The notes: a model not told the origin generated them from the letters alone. Counted from the stretch's first letter, positions 28,039 through 40,556 are shown. The stretch is 64,000 bases of DNA from Linnemannia hyalina (GCA_019671135.1 JAHRHY010000004.1:2418001-2482000), one strand, 5' to 3'. Made by a program: numbers and translations.

Positions 28039-30545
28039 ATGAACCCAAACGTGCAGGTGCCGCCACCGGTATATCAGACACAAAGCGATCCTGATGTCTA
28101 TTCTCCAGCATACTCCTCTGGCGGTGGTTTTCATTCTTACGACGAGGCCATCTCGTTCGTGGAAATGTATTCACCAAAGACGACCATGAACGAATCAAAG
28201 CAGCTCCCATCAATACCGACCCTCTTGCAGGTATAGAACTTGCTCACCATTAACCCTTTTTGTTTTATGGTTCAAGCAAGATGTACTCACGCTACCCTTA
28301 TTTCACGAATAGAGGATTAAACGTGCTGTGGCCCCATTACAGACCCTGGCGACAACAGTGACAGTAACCTCAGTAATGACTGGAATTATCCCCTTGACAC
28401 AGACAACACTGACAGCTGGTGGACCAGTGGTTATGGTCTTTGGATTCCTCCTTGTCTCCCTGATAACATCGACCATTGCGCTTTCACTCGCCGATATTGC
28501 ATCGGGATTCCCATACGTCAAGGGCGGGCTCATCGAATACAGTCGTCGTCTGGCTCCACCAAGGCTGCGGCGGATCTCTTCTTGGTTTGTCGGATGGCTC
28601 CATTTTGCTGCCTTTGTAAGTTCTTTTCTTGACCAGGTGTTCGTCCGTGCGCGTCCTTCTTCCGTTGCTACCTTTTCTTTTCCTCACTCTTGCTTCCGCC
28701 TCCTCTCTCCCTCCTCCCTTTTCCATCTTCTCTTTCCCCCTCCGTCCCACCATCATTGTTGAACAGGTTACTGGAACTTCGAGCTGTGCATTTGCATTTG
28801 CATTGTTCTCGACAGCAGCCATCCAAATCTCAACAGGCCATGTCCCCCAACGCTGGATTACGGTCTCCATCCACATCATCATTTCGACTCTGTTTGGCGC
28901 CATCAACGCCTACAACATCAACATTGACTTAATCTCTGGTACGTATAACAACATTCGCAATAAAAAAACAAACAAATCGCAGCTTCACGCGAGAAAGGAA
29001 AGACGACGCTGGATAAAGAACATAGTAGCAGATGTGCCGACTCGACCGTTGGATGAAATTGTATATGTCTAGGAGAAGTATACTAAACAGTGTCTGCTTT
29101 CTGTTTTTCTTTGTCTCGCATTTTGTTGGATATATTAGTCGTGTGGCATGTGTTGGGACCCATCATTGTGTTACTGACGATCGCGACTGCGAACAAGGCA
29201 CCGCCCTCGGCTACTTGGGTCTTTACGCATTTTGAGAACCAGACTGGATGGGATAGTTCTTTCTATGTAACCCTCATTGGTTTATCACAGGTATCATTTC
29301 TCATCTCGCTCTTCCATTCACTCTCCATGCTGTCTCAGTCTATTGTCAAGTCGCGACTTCAATGTAAACTAACTGCTCTGATACTTGGTGCTGTGACCTA
29401 CTAGGGCGCGTTCACCATGACAGGATACGATGCACCAATCCACACAATGTACAACATCAAAAACACCGCCTGGAAAGTGCCACAGGGGATCTTCATAGGC
29501 TTCCTCGTCTCCTTCACCTTGGGCATAACCCTCATCCTTACCCTCCTCTACGGAATCTCTGATCTCTCCGCCATCGTCAACCCCACCATCTCTGGCGTCT
29601 CTGCGATCGAAATCTTTTCGCACCTCGTTGGGTATTTCGGGACGATTTGTATTACTGTGATCTTTGTGGGGACGTTCTTCTTTTGTGGACAGGGGGTATT
29701 GAAGGCTTGTAGTCAGATTGGGCAGGAATTGGCGGCGAGCGGGGCGTTTCCGAGGTCGGAGTATTGGGCGAAGGTTGTAGAGGGAGAGGGAGGGGGGCAA
29801 CCGGCGAGGATGGGATGGTTGTGTGCTGGGATTTCGTGTGGGATTGGGATGTTGTATTTGGTGAATACTACGATCTTGCAAGCCCTTACTTCTGCTGTTG
29901 CCATTGAGCTCAAGTATGTTTTCTGTCTCTTTCTTTCCTTTTTGTGCTTTTGCAGTCGGTGTGCTTAACATGAGACTTCTCTCGTTTCGCGAATGACAGA
30001 GGAAAACCAATTGACCAACTGATCTACGCCCAAACTACCGTCTTAGCCTGGTATACTCGGTCCCAATAGCACTCCGACTCTTCTACCCAAATCCAACCCT
30101 CTTTCACCCCGGCCCCTTCTCCCTCGGCCCGCTCCGCCGCCCCATCGCCTTCATCGCCATCACTTGGGCGGTCCTAGGCGTCTTCATCTTCTCCCTCCCC
30201 AGCGTCCACCCTATTACAACCGACAATATGAACTATGCGAGCATTCTGTTGTTGGGCACTGTGGGGTTGATTCTTGGGTGCTGGTACTTCTCGGCACGCC
30301 ACTGGTTTAGCCTTGACCTAGGAGGTGGTGATAGTGGGCTATTGTATGGGTCGGAGAAGGGATATGGTGGAAGAGGAGCAGGGGCAAGACTTGGAGTGGG
30401 AAGTCTTGGAGGTGGAGGGTTGTGTGGAATGTCGCGACTGGATGGGCTAGATCTGGATGGAGTCGGTGATTGCGATGATAAGGATTTGGATGAGATTGAG
30501 CATTGGCTTGACCACTTGGAACGCGACTTGCGTTCTCTGGAATGA
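28039..30545 (+). CDS. APC-family amino-acid/GABA permease-like transporter
   Basis: Integral membrane transporter of the amino acid-polyamine-organocation superfamily, 608 residues. Exons are 28039-28230, 28313-28615, 28767-28938, 29139-29290, 29405-29913 and 30047-30545. A hydrophilic N-terminus of about 65 residues precedes the membrane domain. Recognisable segments include MTGIIPLTQTTLTAGGPVVM (helix 1), FGFLLVSLITSTIALSLADI, PYVKGGLIEYSRRLAP, SWFVGWLHFAAF, HVLGPIIVLLTIATAN, FTMTGYDAPIHTMYN (typical of fungal GABA/choline permeases), IFIGFLVSFTLGITLILTLL and the late RPIAFIAITWAVLGVFIF and ILLLGTVGLILGCWYF. The C-terminal cytoplasmic tail of about 75 residues is Gly-rich and then acidic (DLDEIEHWLDHLERDLRSLE). 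Specificity is unknown; polyamine, GABA or choline are possible. Location is plasma or vacuolar membrane by family. Confidence 0.85.
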
Positions 30546-30778
30546 AAGAGATGGATGCCCTCGAATTGTGCACCTGTTCGATTCGTTGGACCGTTGGATG
30601 GTTTGCTCTAGATGCCTTGTGTTTGCATTCATTCCTTTGGTAGGACGTTCTCCTCCGCTAAGATCTCAAAAACTTACGCATCTACCACTGTACTACCAAA
30701 AAAACAACACCCTTTTCTTTATACCTAATTAAAAGGAAGGGATGAGAAATGGGTGATAGAATAAAAAAACCACACCTG

Positions 30779-30849
30779 GGGCCTTGCATCCTGCATATAT
30801 ACGACGCCGCCTGCATGCATATCTAAGGAATCTGTGATATGCAAGGCCC
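30779..30849. repeat. Inverted repeat / potential hairpin
   Basis: GGGCCTTGCAT at 30779-30789 is perfectly complementary to ATGCAAGGCCC at 30839-30849. The 49-nt interior contains a partial internal repeat (CTGCATATAT / CTGCATGCATAT). It lies about 230 bp downstream of the permease stop, so it could be a 3' UTR or terminator structure, or a tiny element remnant. Confidence 0.6.
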
Positions 30850-31475
30850 ATTGCTTCAACGGTTAAGAAGACATCTCGACAGAGATGTTCCTTGGTTTCT
30901 CTCGAGTCATATCATTACTGTCCCCCTTCATTTTTGAAAAGTATGTAGGAAGGCCGTTTTTTTTAACGGTTGGGCTTGTTGTTGTGTTGCGAGACTTGCA
31001 TGTTTGCATATGTCCGTGTTTTGTTGTTGTTATTGTTGTTGTTGGTGATGGTGGTGGTGGCAGATCTGATACACGGAGACCGTGCAGCCTTGTTTTGTTT
31101 TTATTTTTGTTGTTTTCTGCCTGTGATGCCTTTCATGAACGTGTTTGTGTTTGTTTGCATTCATCTCATGGTCGCGAAAAGTGGATGAGAAAAAAAGTCT
31201 AATGCTGAAGTTATTTGAGACAACAACAAACAAACAGTGATGAATTGGTGCGACCATGGTGGCCTTGATAGCTCGAACTCAAAAAAAGCGGCCGTTGAGT
31301 TTGCCAGTGCCTCCCTCCATAGCCCATAGGAGTGTCCCTCATCAGTGCTGTTTCATCCCAGTTCCTGGACAAAAGGAGACTTCGCCCTCGTCGGCTCTTT
31401 TCTGTTTGCCGTCCCGCTATCGCAGCACCTACACCGTTTCTAGTTTTTCCTCCTCCTTATTTCTAACTTCGTCTT

Positions 31476-31493
31476 CCCCCCCCCCCCCCCCCC
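31476..31493 (+). repeat. Poly-C homopolymer (18 nt)
   Basis: Uninterrupted C run inside the CT-rich tract upstream of the small ORF. Confidence 0.85.
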
Positions 31494-32745
31494 TTGTTCA
31501 TCCCCTGTTGTTCTAGTTCTTCTAGGCCAACACCGGCCAAGAGTGACCCGGTGTTGTTACATCGACTCTGCTCCCTTCCCAACCCTCTCTTGTTTTTTTT
31601 TCATCAGAGCAGTAAGAATAAAAACAAACTGTCCTTTTGCATTAATTCATGGGGGGCAACCAAAAGAGAGACAAGAAAAGAGAGAGCTCACAGAGCGTCA
31701 TGGTCGATCTGTCTCCGTCTTTTCTTTTTCTTAGTTTTGTCTCAAACCCGTTGAGCTTTTTCCCCTCTCCCTTTTTTTCTCTGTCCTTTGGTTCTTTTGT
31801 CTCCGTTCGAGACTCCTTGCCCCAAGGAGCTGTTGTTTTGTTACTATCTTTTTTCTCTCTCATCCTCTCACTGACATTTGTGAGTTTATCCCCTTCCTTT
31901 CTGTTCCTTTCATATACCCATCTGCGTCTCCTCATCGACACCTATCCGACAGGAGGGGGATCTCTATCACGCTGACAAGTGGGTAACCCGACCGACCGTT
32001 ACTTCTCGAAGGACACCGAGAGATTAAAAAAAACTAAGGGAGACAGATTAAAAAAACAGGGAGAGAATAGAAAGGACAGGCTATATGAGGGGGGAACTTG
32101 CTGGATGATTTGCCCTGTGAACTTGCGCAGGCTTTTTTTTTTTTTTTTTGGTGGACCTCCTTGCCCAGGTTCAACGTTTTACTGTATTTATCAGCATGGT
32201 GGTGATGAGCGAAGGGAAGAGAAGGGAAGGAAAAGGGGGACATAAGGATGATGAGATGGAATCGTGTGTCAATTGAGTCGAGGACAATTGTATGGGATTT
32301 GAATGCGAGAGATACTCAGTCGACTCTCTCTCACACTTGGCTTTCAGCCTCACTCGCCTTCACACACACACTCTCTCCCTCACTCTGTTGCTTGATTGCA
32401 ATGCTTTTTTTACATTGTTTTTCTTCATTTGTGTTTCTTTGTGCTCACAGTTAGCCCTTGGGTCTCCTTCTTTTCCATCCATCTTGAGTATTTAAACTGA
32501 TAGGTTCGTCCCTGGTTTACGTTTTTTTTCCTTCCTTTAACCATCCACACTTTGTTTCGTTTCTTCTTTCCTTTCTTCCAGAAAAAGAATTAGTCTGCAC
32601 CACCTTCCATAAACTCACTATTGAATTTGTAACTCACTCCTTTTCAACGACTACTTGCCTCCCACACGCAAAGTCCACATCACAATTACACATCCCTGTC
32701 ACCCCTTTCTCTCCCTCCTACATACATACAAACATACATTACAGA

Positions 32746-33087
32746 ATGACGACCGAAGACGCCGCAACCTGCTTCATCGCCGCCCCCCGCTGCTCCAACT
32801 CGTCCTCCACATCCACTTGCCAACAACTCTCGCCTTCACCCTCGCCACCCATGTCCCCGGCTCACTCGGTCATGTCTGAGTCGTCAATGTCCAGTGTCGA
32901 CAACGACAGCAGATCTGACTCCGAAGACGATGGTGATGAAGAACACCGATCCCGTTTGCAAGTAACCTATATGCGCCCTGGTTGTATCGAAGAACATATC
33001 ATCAAAAGCCGTACCCTTGCCGCCGCCAAAGTAGCCGCCGCTGCCGCCGCTGCTGCCGGTGCTGGGCCAACGCCTATGGAGCATTGA
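32746..33087 (+). CDS. Small unknown protein (113 aa)
   Basis: Single open frame from ATG (MTTEDAATCFIAAP) to TGA. A Ser/Pro-rich N-terminal half precedes an acidic Ser-Asp stretch (VDNDSRSDSEDDGDEE), a short basic/hydrophobic segment (RSRLQVTYMRPGCIEEHIIK) and an Ala-rich tail. No family is recognised and no signal peptide or membrane helix is seen. Support is indirect: a long CT-rich tract and a CAT/ACA-rich leader precede the start, as with the proven genes here, and codon composition is unlike the flanks. It could be a real small regulatory protein, or the first exon of a gene I cannot extend. Confidence 0.5.
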   Translation: MTTEDAATCFIAAPRCSNSSSTSTCQQLSPSPSPPMSPAHSVMSESSMSSVDNDSRSDSEDDGDEEHRSRLQVTYMRPGCIEEHIIKSRTLAAAKVAAAAAAAAGAGPTPMEH

Positions 33088-33574
33088 GCTGTCGGAAAAT
33101 GGAACCCTAATCCTAGCGAAGTAGCCGTCATGCCTCTGTTCGCTCCTGCCTATCCCCTTCAGTCGTATAACACCCATTCGACGATATATATATCATGTAG
33201 TCTAGTGAGCAATCTAATGCTCCGAGTTCCCCAAGAGTTTTTTTTTTCCTTTTTCCTTTTTCCTTCCTTGTTATTGAAAGAGAGTTGCTTGTGCATTAGT
33301 GCGCTCAGAATATGTGGTCTGTTCTTCTCCTTTGCTCTGAACAAGCGGCAAAACACGAAACACCAAACACTCTGCCCCGTTCTCCCTCTCTCTTTAGACC
33401 TTGTACATCATCCATCACGATCCAACCAACCAACCCTCTGAATAAAAAAAATTCTTGATTGTCAGTCACAGCCTTTGGTTGTTCGTTAATGCTCCCTGAT
33501 GCGGACGCGTTTTCTCATACGCCTCTCTTCATACAACTCCTCCTCTTTCCAGTCAAGGACAATAAACAAACAGC

Positions 33575-36500
33575 ATGAAAGTGGTTGGTCTGATCAGGTT
33601 AGAATCAACTACGCACACATACCCCTATTCACTTAACTCGCTACCGTAAAAACAGCCGCAGGACAGGAATCCTCAGGAGGAAGACCAGTCTGCTGGAACC
33701 CAAAACCAGCCAGAAGAAACACAGTTCATTTCACTCTTGAACCATGTCCATGCATAAAAAACCCTGATCGCTCACTCTACACTCAATCATTCCTTACCAT
33801 GCATACAAAAAAAGCGGTGGAAAGGATAGTTTCTACAACCTGATGCAATGTGTCGCCAACGGGCACACCGTCATTGCACTCGGAAACCTGCATCCCAAAC
33901 CACAAGACAACAAAGGTAAAAAGAAAATAAACACTTCTTACTGCCTACTCCACCCACCACTTACCACCCTCCACCTGGCCACACTTATGAGTTTTATTTT
34001 AACCACCCCAAGATGATGCTATCTCGAAACATACTGGCCATATTTATTTTCGTAACATCCAAATTAACCGAAGTCTCTCACAAACACATAATTCGGTTTT
34101 CTCACACCCACACCCACACACATTCACACTCTCTCTCCCTCCTCCCAAACAAACATCAAAATAGATGAACTGGACTCGTACATGTACCAAACAGTGGGCC
34201 ACGACGTCATCCACCTCTACAAGGACTGTCTGGAAGTGCCCCTGTATCGACAAGAGATCAACGGCAAGCCCGTCGAGCAAGGCGCAGATTACGTAAAGAC
34301 AGACCAGGACGAGACTGAGGATCTGTTTGATTTACTGTCGGCCGTGAAGGCTGCTCATCCAGACTTGGAAGCTGTCAGTGTCGGTGCTATTTTGTCTAAT
34401 TACCAGCGGATACGCGTCGAGAACGTGTAGGTTCATATCCTTGCCTTTTTTTTGTTTGCGTTTATTCTTGACACTGCCATTCAAAAGTTACAGTTACTTA
34501 TCATTTCTCCAACTTTGTGACGATGCTAGGTGCTCGCGGTTAGGATTGGTGGCGTTATCGTATCTGTGGCAAAGGAATCAGGAAGAACTGTTGAACGAGA
34601 TGGCTCAGGCGGGTGTTAATGCGGTGCTGATCAAGATTGCGGCCATTGGACTGAAGAGGCAACATCTGGGTCGGTCTATCGGCGACATGTTCCCGCACCT
34701 GTGCAAGATGAATCAGGAGTACGACCTGCATATCTGTGGTGAGGGTGGGGAGTATGAGACCATCACTCTTGACTGCCCGCTCTTCAAGCGCCGGATCGTT
34801 GTGTAAGTCACCCACTGAAATGCGGAGCAAATTCAGTCAGGAGCAGGATGCTTTTTGGACGCTAACAGGAGATCGTTCATATTTTTTTGTACTATAGTGA
34901 GGAGTCGGAGGTGGTAATTCATTCGGATGATGCGTTCGCACAAGTTGCATACTTGCGGTTCAAAAAGCTGCGGTTAGAGGACAAGTCTGAGGACGAGCTG
35001 GACTCTTGCTGGATGTCAGATATGAACCTGGATCCTGTCTGGGAGGCAGATGAGCTCATGTTGCCCATCGAGGAGATTGTTCACGCCAAGCAGGCCGCTC
35101 AAAAGCATGACGACAACTCGGGAATTGTCACTACACATGGAACAGGAGCAGCTCAGGATGGTCGCAGCAGTGATGGCACCTTTGTAGGACACGTCTCCAA
35201 GTTTCTGTCACATGAGAGTGATGTTCTTTGTGCTGTTGGTGGCACTACTGCGTTTGAAACTGCATCTGAGGGCAGCCGGCATCTGAGTATTGCAGAGGAG
35301 ACTGTCGCTTGTCTTCAAAACGTCCAAGGTATGCCTCTCTAATGAGTTACTTGCGCGCCACTATGAAAATACCAAACTGTACTCACAATGTCATTTTTTC
35401 ACTTTCTGAATGTCAATTAGCAAAACTGGAGAAGATTGGATTATCATGGACAGAAGTCGTGTTCATGCAGGTGTTTGTGTCGGACATGGCAGATTTTGGC
35501 GTAGTCAATGGAGCATACAAGGGCTTTTTCGGGATCAACCCTCCACCTCGCGCATGTGTCGGTTCGAATCTGCCTAAGCCCTGTCGTATTCAAGTCAGCT
35601 GTACAGCGATCAGGAGGGGAGCTATTCCTACCAAACCTCGCCAGACACTTCATGTTCAGGGTATGTCCTACTGGGCCCCTGCCAACATTGGACCCTATTC
35701 TCAGGCCACCGAGGTGAGTACTTTGGTCATATTAGTCAACTCACAAGTGTCAGAACTTTATATTTCACAATGGCTACTAATATGCACTTGTTTCGCCGTC
35801 GTCCCAATAGCAAGCGTATCATTCGTTTATTGCTGGACAGATCGGTATGATCCCTTCGACATTGGATCTACCATTGCCACCATCGTTGGCCAAGGAGGTA
35901 GCATGGTCATTACGAAACCTTTCTCAGATTGCCACTGTTCGGCAGTCAGATCTGGCAAACAGGACTGCGCTGTGCATCGTCTATGTCAAGAGCACCGATG
36001 CATTTGGAGCCGTTACAGCTGCATGGGAGTACATCTCTAACAAGGTATGAATGAGCACTTTTTTCTACAATGCATATGCATGATTGTACATCTGATGCAG
36101 GATTACCCCAGAGTTTCATAGTAGAAAGACTAATTTTGGTGGCGTTTATTTACTTGTTTCATATTAGAAAACACCTCCGCCATTGCTGGCAATCAGTGTG
36201 CCCTCGCTACCCAAGGGTGGTCAGGTTGAGTGGCAGACGCTTATTCATCACGGAAAAGTGTACGCCGAGAAGGCGCCAGTGGCAAAGGATGACCAGGAAG
36301 GGGACGGATACGAGACAGACGACGATGACATGTACGAGGTCGATAAACGTGCATTGCACCCTACGATTATGTATTTAAGCCACGAGCCGCCGTCAGCAGG
36401 TCCCGGATTGGAAGCAGCCTGGAAGACCAGGACCCAGTCCTGGTTCTTATCACCCTTGCTCACAGCGCTTTCGGTGGTCCAGATCCCAGAGGCTTCGTCG

Positions 36501-36905
36501 TTGGCGTCTTTGTTTTCCTCACTATCGGTCTCGGACAACAAGGAAGGAGTAGAGCAGCAAGGATTGAACAAGGAAATGGCTCAGGATATGCTGGCGATGA
36601 TGATCATGGCAATGGACAGAATTCTTCAGAGTCATGTGAAGCCTGCAGTAGGACCAGGGGTTGAAGGAGGGTGGACGGATGTTGTCGGGATGTCGTTGTA
36701 CTACCATGACACATTATTGGCAGACCAGGCAAACCATCTGAGTTTGGTCGTTGACCAGCTGTTGTCGCAGTATGTGGGCAAGTCGTCGTCGAATGTTGCG
36801 GTAACACTTGTCCCTGTTCAGGCGATCGCTGACCATGGGGTGTTGGCGCTGAGTGTTCATGCTGTAGGAAAGGCACCTACTGTCCCTGGCCTTCTTCAAG
36901 CCTAA
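33575..36905 (+). CDS. DPH6: Diphthine--ammonia ligase Dph6 with RidA-like domains
   Basis: Catalyses the last step of diphthamide formation on elongation factor 2, ATP-dependent amidation of diphthine; cytosolic. 784 residues. Exons are 33575-33597, 33815-33915, 34165-34426, 34530-34802, 34898-35328, 35421-35713, 35811-36044 and 36168-36905. The first 23-nt coding exon splices to complete the PP-loop SGGKDS at residues 8-13. The N-terminal adenine nucleotide hydrolase-like domain continues through YKDCLEVPLYRQEI, VSVGAILSNYQRIRVENVC, YLWQRNQEELL and CGEGGEYETITLDCPLF (about residue 215). The C-terminal half carries two RidA/YjgF modules: about 355-435 (SWTEVVFMQVFVSDM, NPPPRACVG) and from about 445 (APANIGPYSQA, FIAGQIGMIPST). 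This fusion is the normal architecture in yeast and other fungi. The last exon is less conserved. Confidence 0.93.
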
Positions 36906-37591
36906 CCTTTTATGCCGTTGTAATTAAAGTGTTGACAAAGGAGTTCAAAAAAAGGAAAGGAGATCCGTAAAAGATAATGGTGCCCATCTCTTTTTACCCT
37001 TAAGAAGATTGACGGTTAACAGAAGGTGGGTTTCCATCCAGGCACCATCACTGATGATCACTTTATCTGTTTCACAGAGTGGGAGATAAAAAATAAAAAA
37101 TAAAAAATAAAAAAAAGTCGTCGTAGACGGAATACATTCAAAGACAACAACAGCCTTTCACTCCACTTGCAGCTCGAATGGCAAAGGACAATTGCAATAA
37201 ACAAAGAAAAGAAGAACGTAATAGGGATAGAAAAGAGGAAAGAAAAAAGTGATCAACCCAGGAAGGAAGGAAGGAAGGATCGGAACAAGTATGTGAAAGG
37301 GGATTATTATTTTCGGTGGTAGCAGTTGTTCAACGGAGTTATCTCTCCTCGAATCTTTTCTTTTCCCCTTTCTTCCCCCTTTTTCCCTTTCTTCCACTTT
37401 TGTTTCCTTGTTGTCTTTCTTTCCGCTTCTGTCCTTTCCTTCCTCGGATCACTTTCCACGAGGATTACTTCAGTCATTCGCCCCCATTAACACCTCAGAC
37501 AGGACCAGGGTGCAGCGACATTCAACCAGGGACATCAACAAACCACATCACACACACCCAGTCTCTCCCGGATCCACACACTGATGTTGCA
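36906..37591. other. Intergenic: DPH6 3' region and carrier promoter
   Basis: No gene. It contains an (A)nT repeat at 37086-37116, a GGAA repeat at 37262-37278 and a CT-rich tract at 37350-37450 ahead of the carrier gene. Confidence 0.5.
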
Positions 37592-39499
37592 ATGACCCCA
37601 ACCGTCTCGATTCCACCCCCTCCCCACTCTACTACTTCTTCTACAAAGTTCTCTACCCATTCTCCGTCAACTATACCCACAGGACTATTCTCCGTCCTGA
37701 AAGCAACAGCCCCTCTAGACACCCAGTTGCAACCCCTCTCACACTCACCACCCCAACAACAACAACAACAACAACAACAGACAAGAAGACCAATTGTATC
37801 GTCACCATGGACAATCCAGGCATATTCGGTATCGGAGAAAGGTGACAAGGATACGGTCCGAGGATCAGCAACCGTTGGTGTGCCTACCGCTGTCGCTCGA
37901 TCTATGCTACTCCAAGCACTTCAGTTCTGGTACAGGGTACCCATCAAGGTATGTTAAGCTGTAGTGGACAATGGAATGGCATTGTATTTTTTTTTTCCTT
38001 TTTCGGGTTGTTCGTTCTTCGTCCTTTGTTATCACAGATCCAACCCAGATCATACACACTCGTCCCTGTCAACAAATTCTTGCTCACTAACCTAACCTTT
38101 TTTTTTGATGGGTGGACCATAATTAGCTGTTTCGACCGATGAGGGTGGATTACTTGGTGATGGCACGAGCAGCAACCATGGGTATCATCCCCACCCCTGC
38201 CAACCGCGCCGCCTTTGCAGAGTCGCAAAAACAGTTATCGAAGCGGACTCAGTTCTTCAGAGCGACTTCAATCGGGATGGTGGCACATGCCATCAAGACT
38301 CAGGGCGCAGGATTTATCTATCGACAGGTGCTTCCGCCTCTCATCATGAACTCGTTCATTGGATCGGTGTTGTATACGACTTATATCTTTACGTTGCCGG
38401 TCTTCCATCCGGCGTTTACGTATCAGAAATCGAGGACGTTCCCGCCACCACCGTTCCCGGCGGTTTTCATGGCAGGTGCGCTTGCGGGCGGAGCTCAGTC
38501 GCTGATCGCGGCGCCGATGGATTCGTTGAAGGTGAAGTTCCAGGTGCAGGATTTGGCGCATGGCGGGAAACATAAGAGTATGTCTTCTTTTGCGGTTACA
38601 ACGTTGAAGGAGATGGGAGTCAAGACTGTCTATCGCGGGTTTGCACTCACCCTTGTCAAGGTACAGCCTTCCCCTTTTGTTACTATGACTGATTTGGTTA
38701 GTGTCCGTGCCAATTGGTCCATGCTCTAACTTTTCATTTTCTTTGTTACATATGTTTTGTAATATAGGATTCGTTGGCATGTGGGTTGTTCTTTGGAGTA
38801 TTCGAATGGGTCAAGCAACAGGGATACTACTACTTCATTGACGAGTTGTACGGGATTCGGGAAGACATGGAGATCCTCAAAGTCAAGGCCCTCAACGAGC
38901 TTTCTTCCACCACAAGAGAACAGGGACCACCACTACCAACAGTACCTTTGGATGTGACATCACGACATTATTTCCTGCTGGAACCGACATTTGTATTGCT
39001 CGCAGGAGCTGCAGCCGCGGTGGCCTACCAGGCTGTCGATTACCCACTCGAGCAGGTCAAATCGATCTTCTATGCAAAAGAAGCCGCCCTCCAAGCCGAG
39101 ATTCAAAGGAACGCCCCCGCGGCACATACCCAACACCTCAATTCGTCGTCCATGCGATCGGGGACTTCGATATCCTCACAGTTATACTCCATGACATGGC
39201 AAGAATGTCGTTCCCAGGCCCAATCGTCTGGAGGATGGCGTCGTTTCCTGTATGCCAATTTTGCCTGGACAGCTATCCGTGCTGTGCCTGCGGCGAGTGT
39301 AGGGTTCTTGGTATTTGAGTTGATGAAACGGAAATTGGATGCGCGGAGGTATGAGAGTGAGGATCGGGAGATGGAGTCGTATTTGGATCAGATGATGGCT
39401 GAACGCGATGCGGAGCGGAGGGCAGAGTGGATTTTGGCGAGGGAGATGGAGGAGAGAGAGAGGATAGAGGGGAGGGGGGTGGGGGTGGAGGTGATGTGA
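37592..39499 (+). CDS. Mitochondrial carrier family protein (SLC25-like), intact copy
   Basis: 540 residues. Exons are 37592-37948, 38127-38660 and 38768-39499. An N-terminal region of about 100 residues is Ser/Thr/Pro-rich with poly-Gln. Two carrier signatures are visible: APMDSLKVKFQ (about residue 250) and DYPLEQVKSIF (about 387), variants of the Px[DE]xx[KR] solute-carrier motif, each preceded by a small-residue helix (FPAVFMAGALAGGAQSLIA; FVLLAGAAAAVAYQAV). FLYANFAWTAIRAVPAASVGFLVFELMK forms the last helices. The C-terminus is a long charged helix (ESEDREMESYLDQMMAERDAE). Substrate is not assignable; an Ugo1-like or divergent carrier is possible because only two of three repeats keep the motif. 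A second, disrupted copy lies at 41864-43946. Convergently oriented cysteine-rich gene 1 follows downstream. Confidence 0.83.
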
Positions 39500-39920
39500 G
39501 GAGGTGAAGAGGAGACGGGTCATGAGACGCTAGCAGAGATCTTGTTCATGCAATAGAAAAGCGCGAGAATAGGTTAAAAAGCCTGAAGAAAAGCGTCCCT
39601 GATATTTGGATGGTTGGACGTTGGATGTTTCATTTATTTTTTATTTTTGGACGAATCATTTCTGGACTGAACAACCTCTGCCTGGTGGTGAGATGGAAAG
39701 CCTTTTCCTGGAAGAAGTGCCAAATACGCCTTTTTTCTTTTGCTTGCAAAGGGTTATCTGCCAGGATGTGGTTGTCTTTTTATTTGCTCGGATTCTGTGT
39801 GGAAAATGAGGGTAGTAGTATATATGTGCTAGATTGGGTATGGGAACTCGTCAGAGATAGAGAGTTGGGAACACCTCAGAGATAGAGAGTAAGAGTGTAA
39901 GGGGAACAATATATTGTTGC

Positions 39921-39982
39921 TGTGTGTGTATATGTATGTATATGTATGTGTATGTATATGTATATGTATATGTATATGTGTA
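39921..39982 (+). repeat. TATG/TATATG microsatellite downstream of Cys gene 1
   Basis: Imperfect TGTG/TATATG repeat lying in the 3' flank of the minus-strand Cys gene; a corresponding repeat occurs in unit 3 at 45712-45807. Confidence 0.9.
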
Positions 39983-40325
39983 ATTGCGAAGGTCGAGTAA
40001 AAAGAATGAATGTGCATCCAAAAGGAAAGGGAAAAGCAATGAAGAAAACGGGGATGCGCCAGCGCGTACCCTGTAGAAAAACATATTGCTGGTGTGTCTG
40101 TTGATAATGAGGATAAAAAGGAAAAAAAGGTAAAAGAAAAAACGTGAGATCCAACGAACCGTGGGTGCCTTGGAGAAACGGCAAATAGGGGGCCGTCTCG
40201 ACAAGCTCTGACTCCTTGACGGGCTCCAAACTCCATCCTTGTTACTTCATTGCAATGCGTTCCTGTCGGTCGGGTCGCCCCAAGTATCATCATCTTCCAC
40301 CAACACTATCGTCCGTTCCACTCAT

Positions 40326-40556
40326 TTACTTGCCTCTCTCGTCCTTGCAAGAACAGCACTCTACACAATAAACACACGTCTTGCAAACATCCTTTGGGTC
40401 TGGAGTCCGGCACTTGCGACAGACATCGCCGTTGCAGGAGCAGCAGTCAGCACAGTATTCGCAGGCAGAACAGAGGGTCTCGGGACGGTAGGACATGCAG
40501 GCTTCGCAGAGGCCGTCGCGCATGCTGTTATCGGTCGTGTGGCCGCAGTGTGTCAT
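40326..40556 (-). CDS. Small cysteine-rich protein, copy 1 (76 aa, 17 Cys)
   Basis: Single-exon frame from ATG (MTHCGHTTDNSMRDG) to TAA. The protein consists of two consecutive motifs of identical spacing, C-x2-C-x8-C-x2-C-x2-C-x2-CC-x-C, starting at residues 17 and 46. Both carry a Tyr before the fifth Cys (CEYC, CVYC) and end in CCSC. This predicts a metal-binding (zinc-ribbon-like or metallothionein-like) or multiply disulfide-bonded fold; no named family is recognised. There is no signal peptide. The upstream open frame containing hydrophobic residues is not conserved in the other copies. An extra Cys at position 4 is unique to this copy. The leader contains CAA-type repeats. The C-terminus (KDERGK) is identical to copy 2. 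Confidence 0.75.
   Translation of the reverse strand: MTHCGHTTDNSMRDGLCEACMSYRPETLCSACEYCADCCSCNGDVCRKCRTPDPKDVCKTCVYCVECCSCKDERGK

Larger units (their letters stand above)
30546..32745. other. Long intergenic region without recognised genes
   Basis: About 2.2 kb. It holds a perfect 11-bp inverted repeat (30779-30789 / 30839-30849), an 18-C run at 31476-31493, a T17 run at 32131-32147 and long CT-rich tracts from 31390 to 32730 that probably belong to the promoter and leader of the small ORF at 32746. Open frames here are translations of CT-rich tracts and are not convincing. Confidence 0.5.

Noticed and set aside
39836..40293. Hydrophobic minus-strand ORFs with long Tyr/Ile/His repeats
   Set aside because: They translate the TATATG microsatellite and flanking CT-rich DNA in all three frames, the mark of simple sequence rather than genes.
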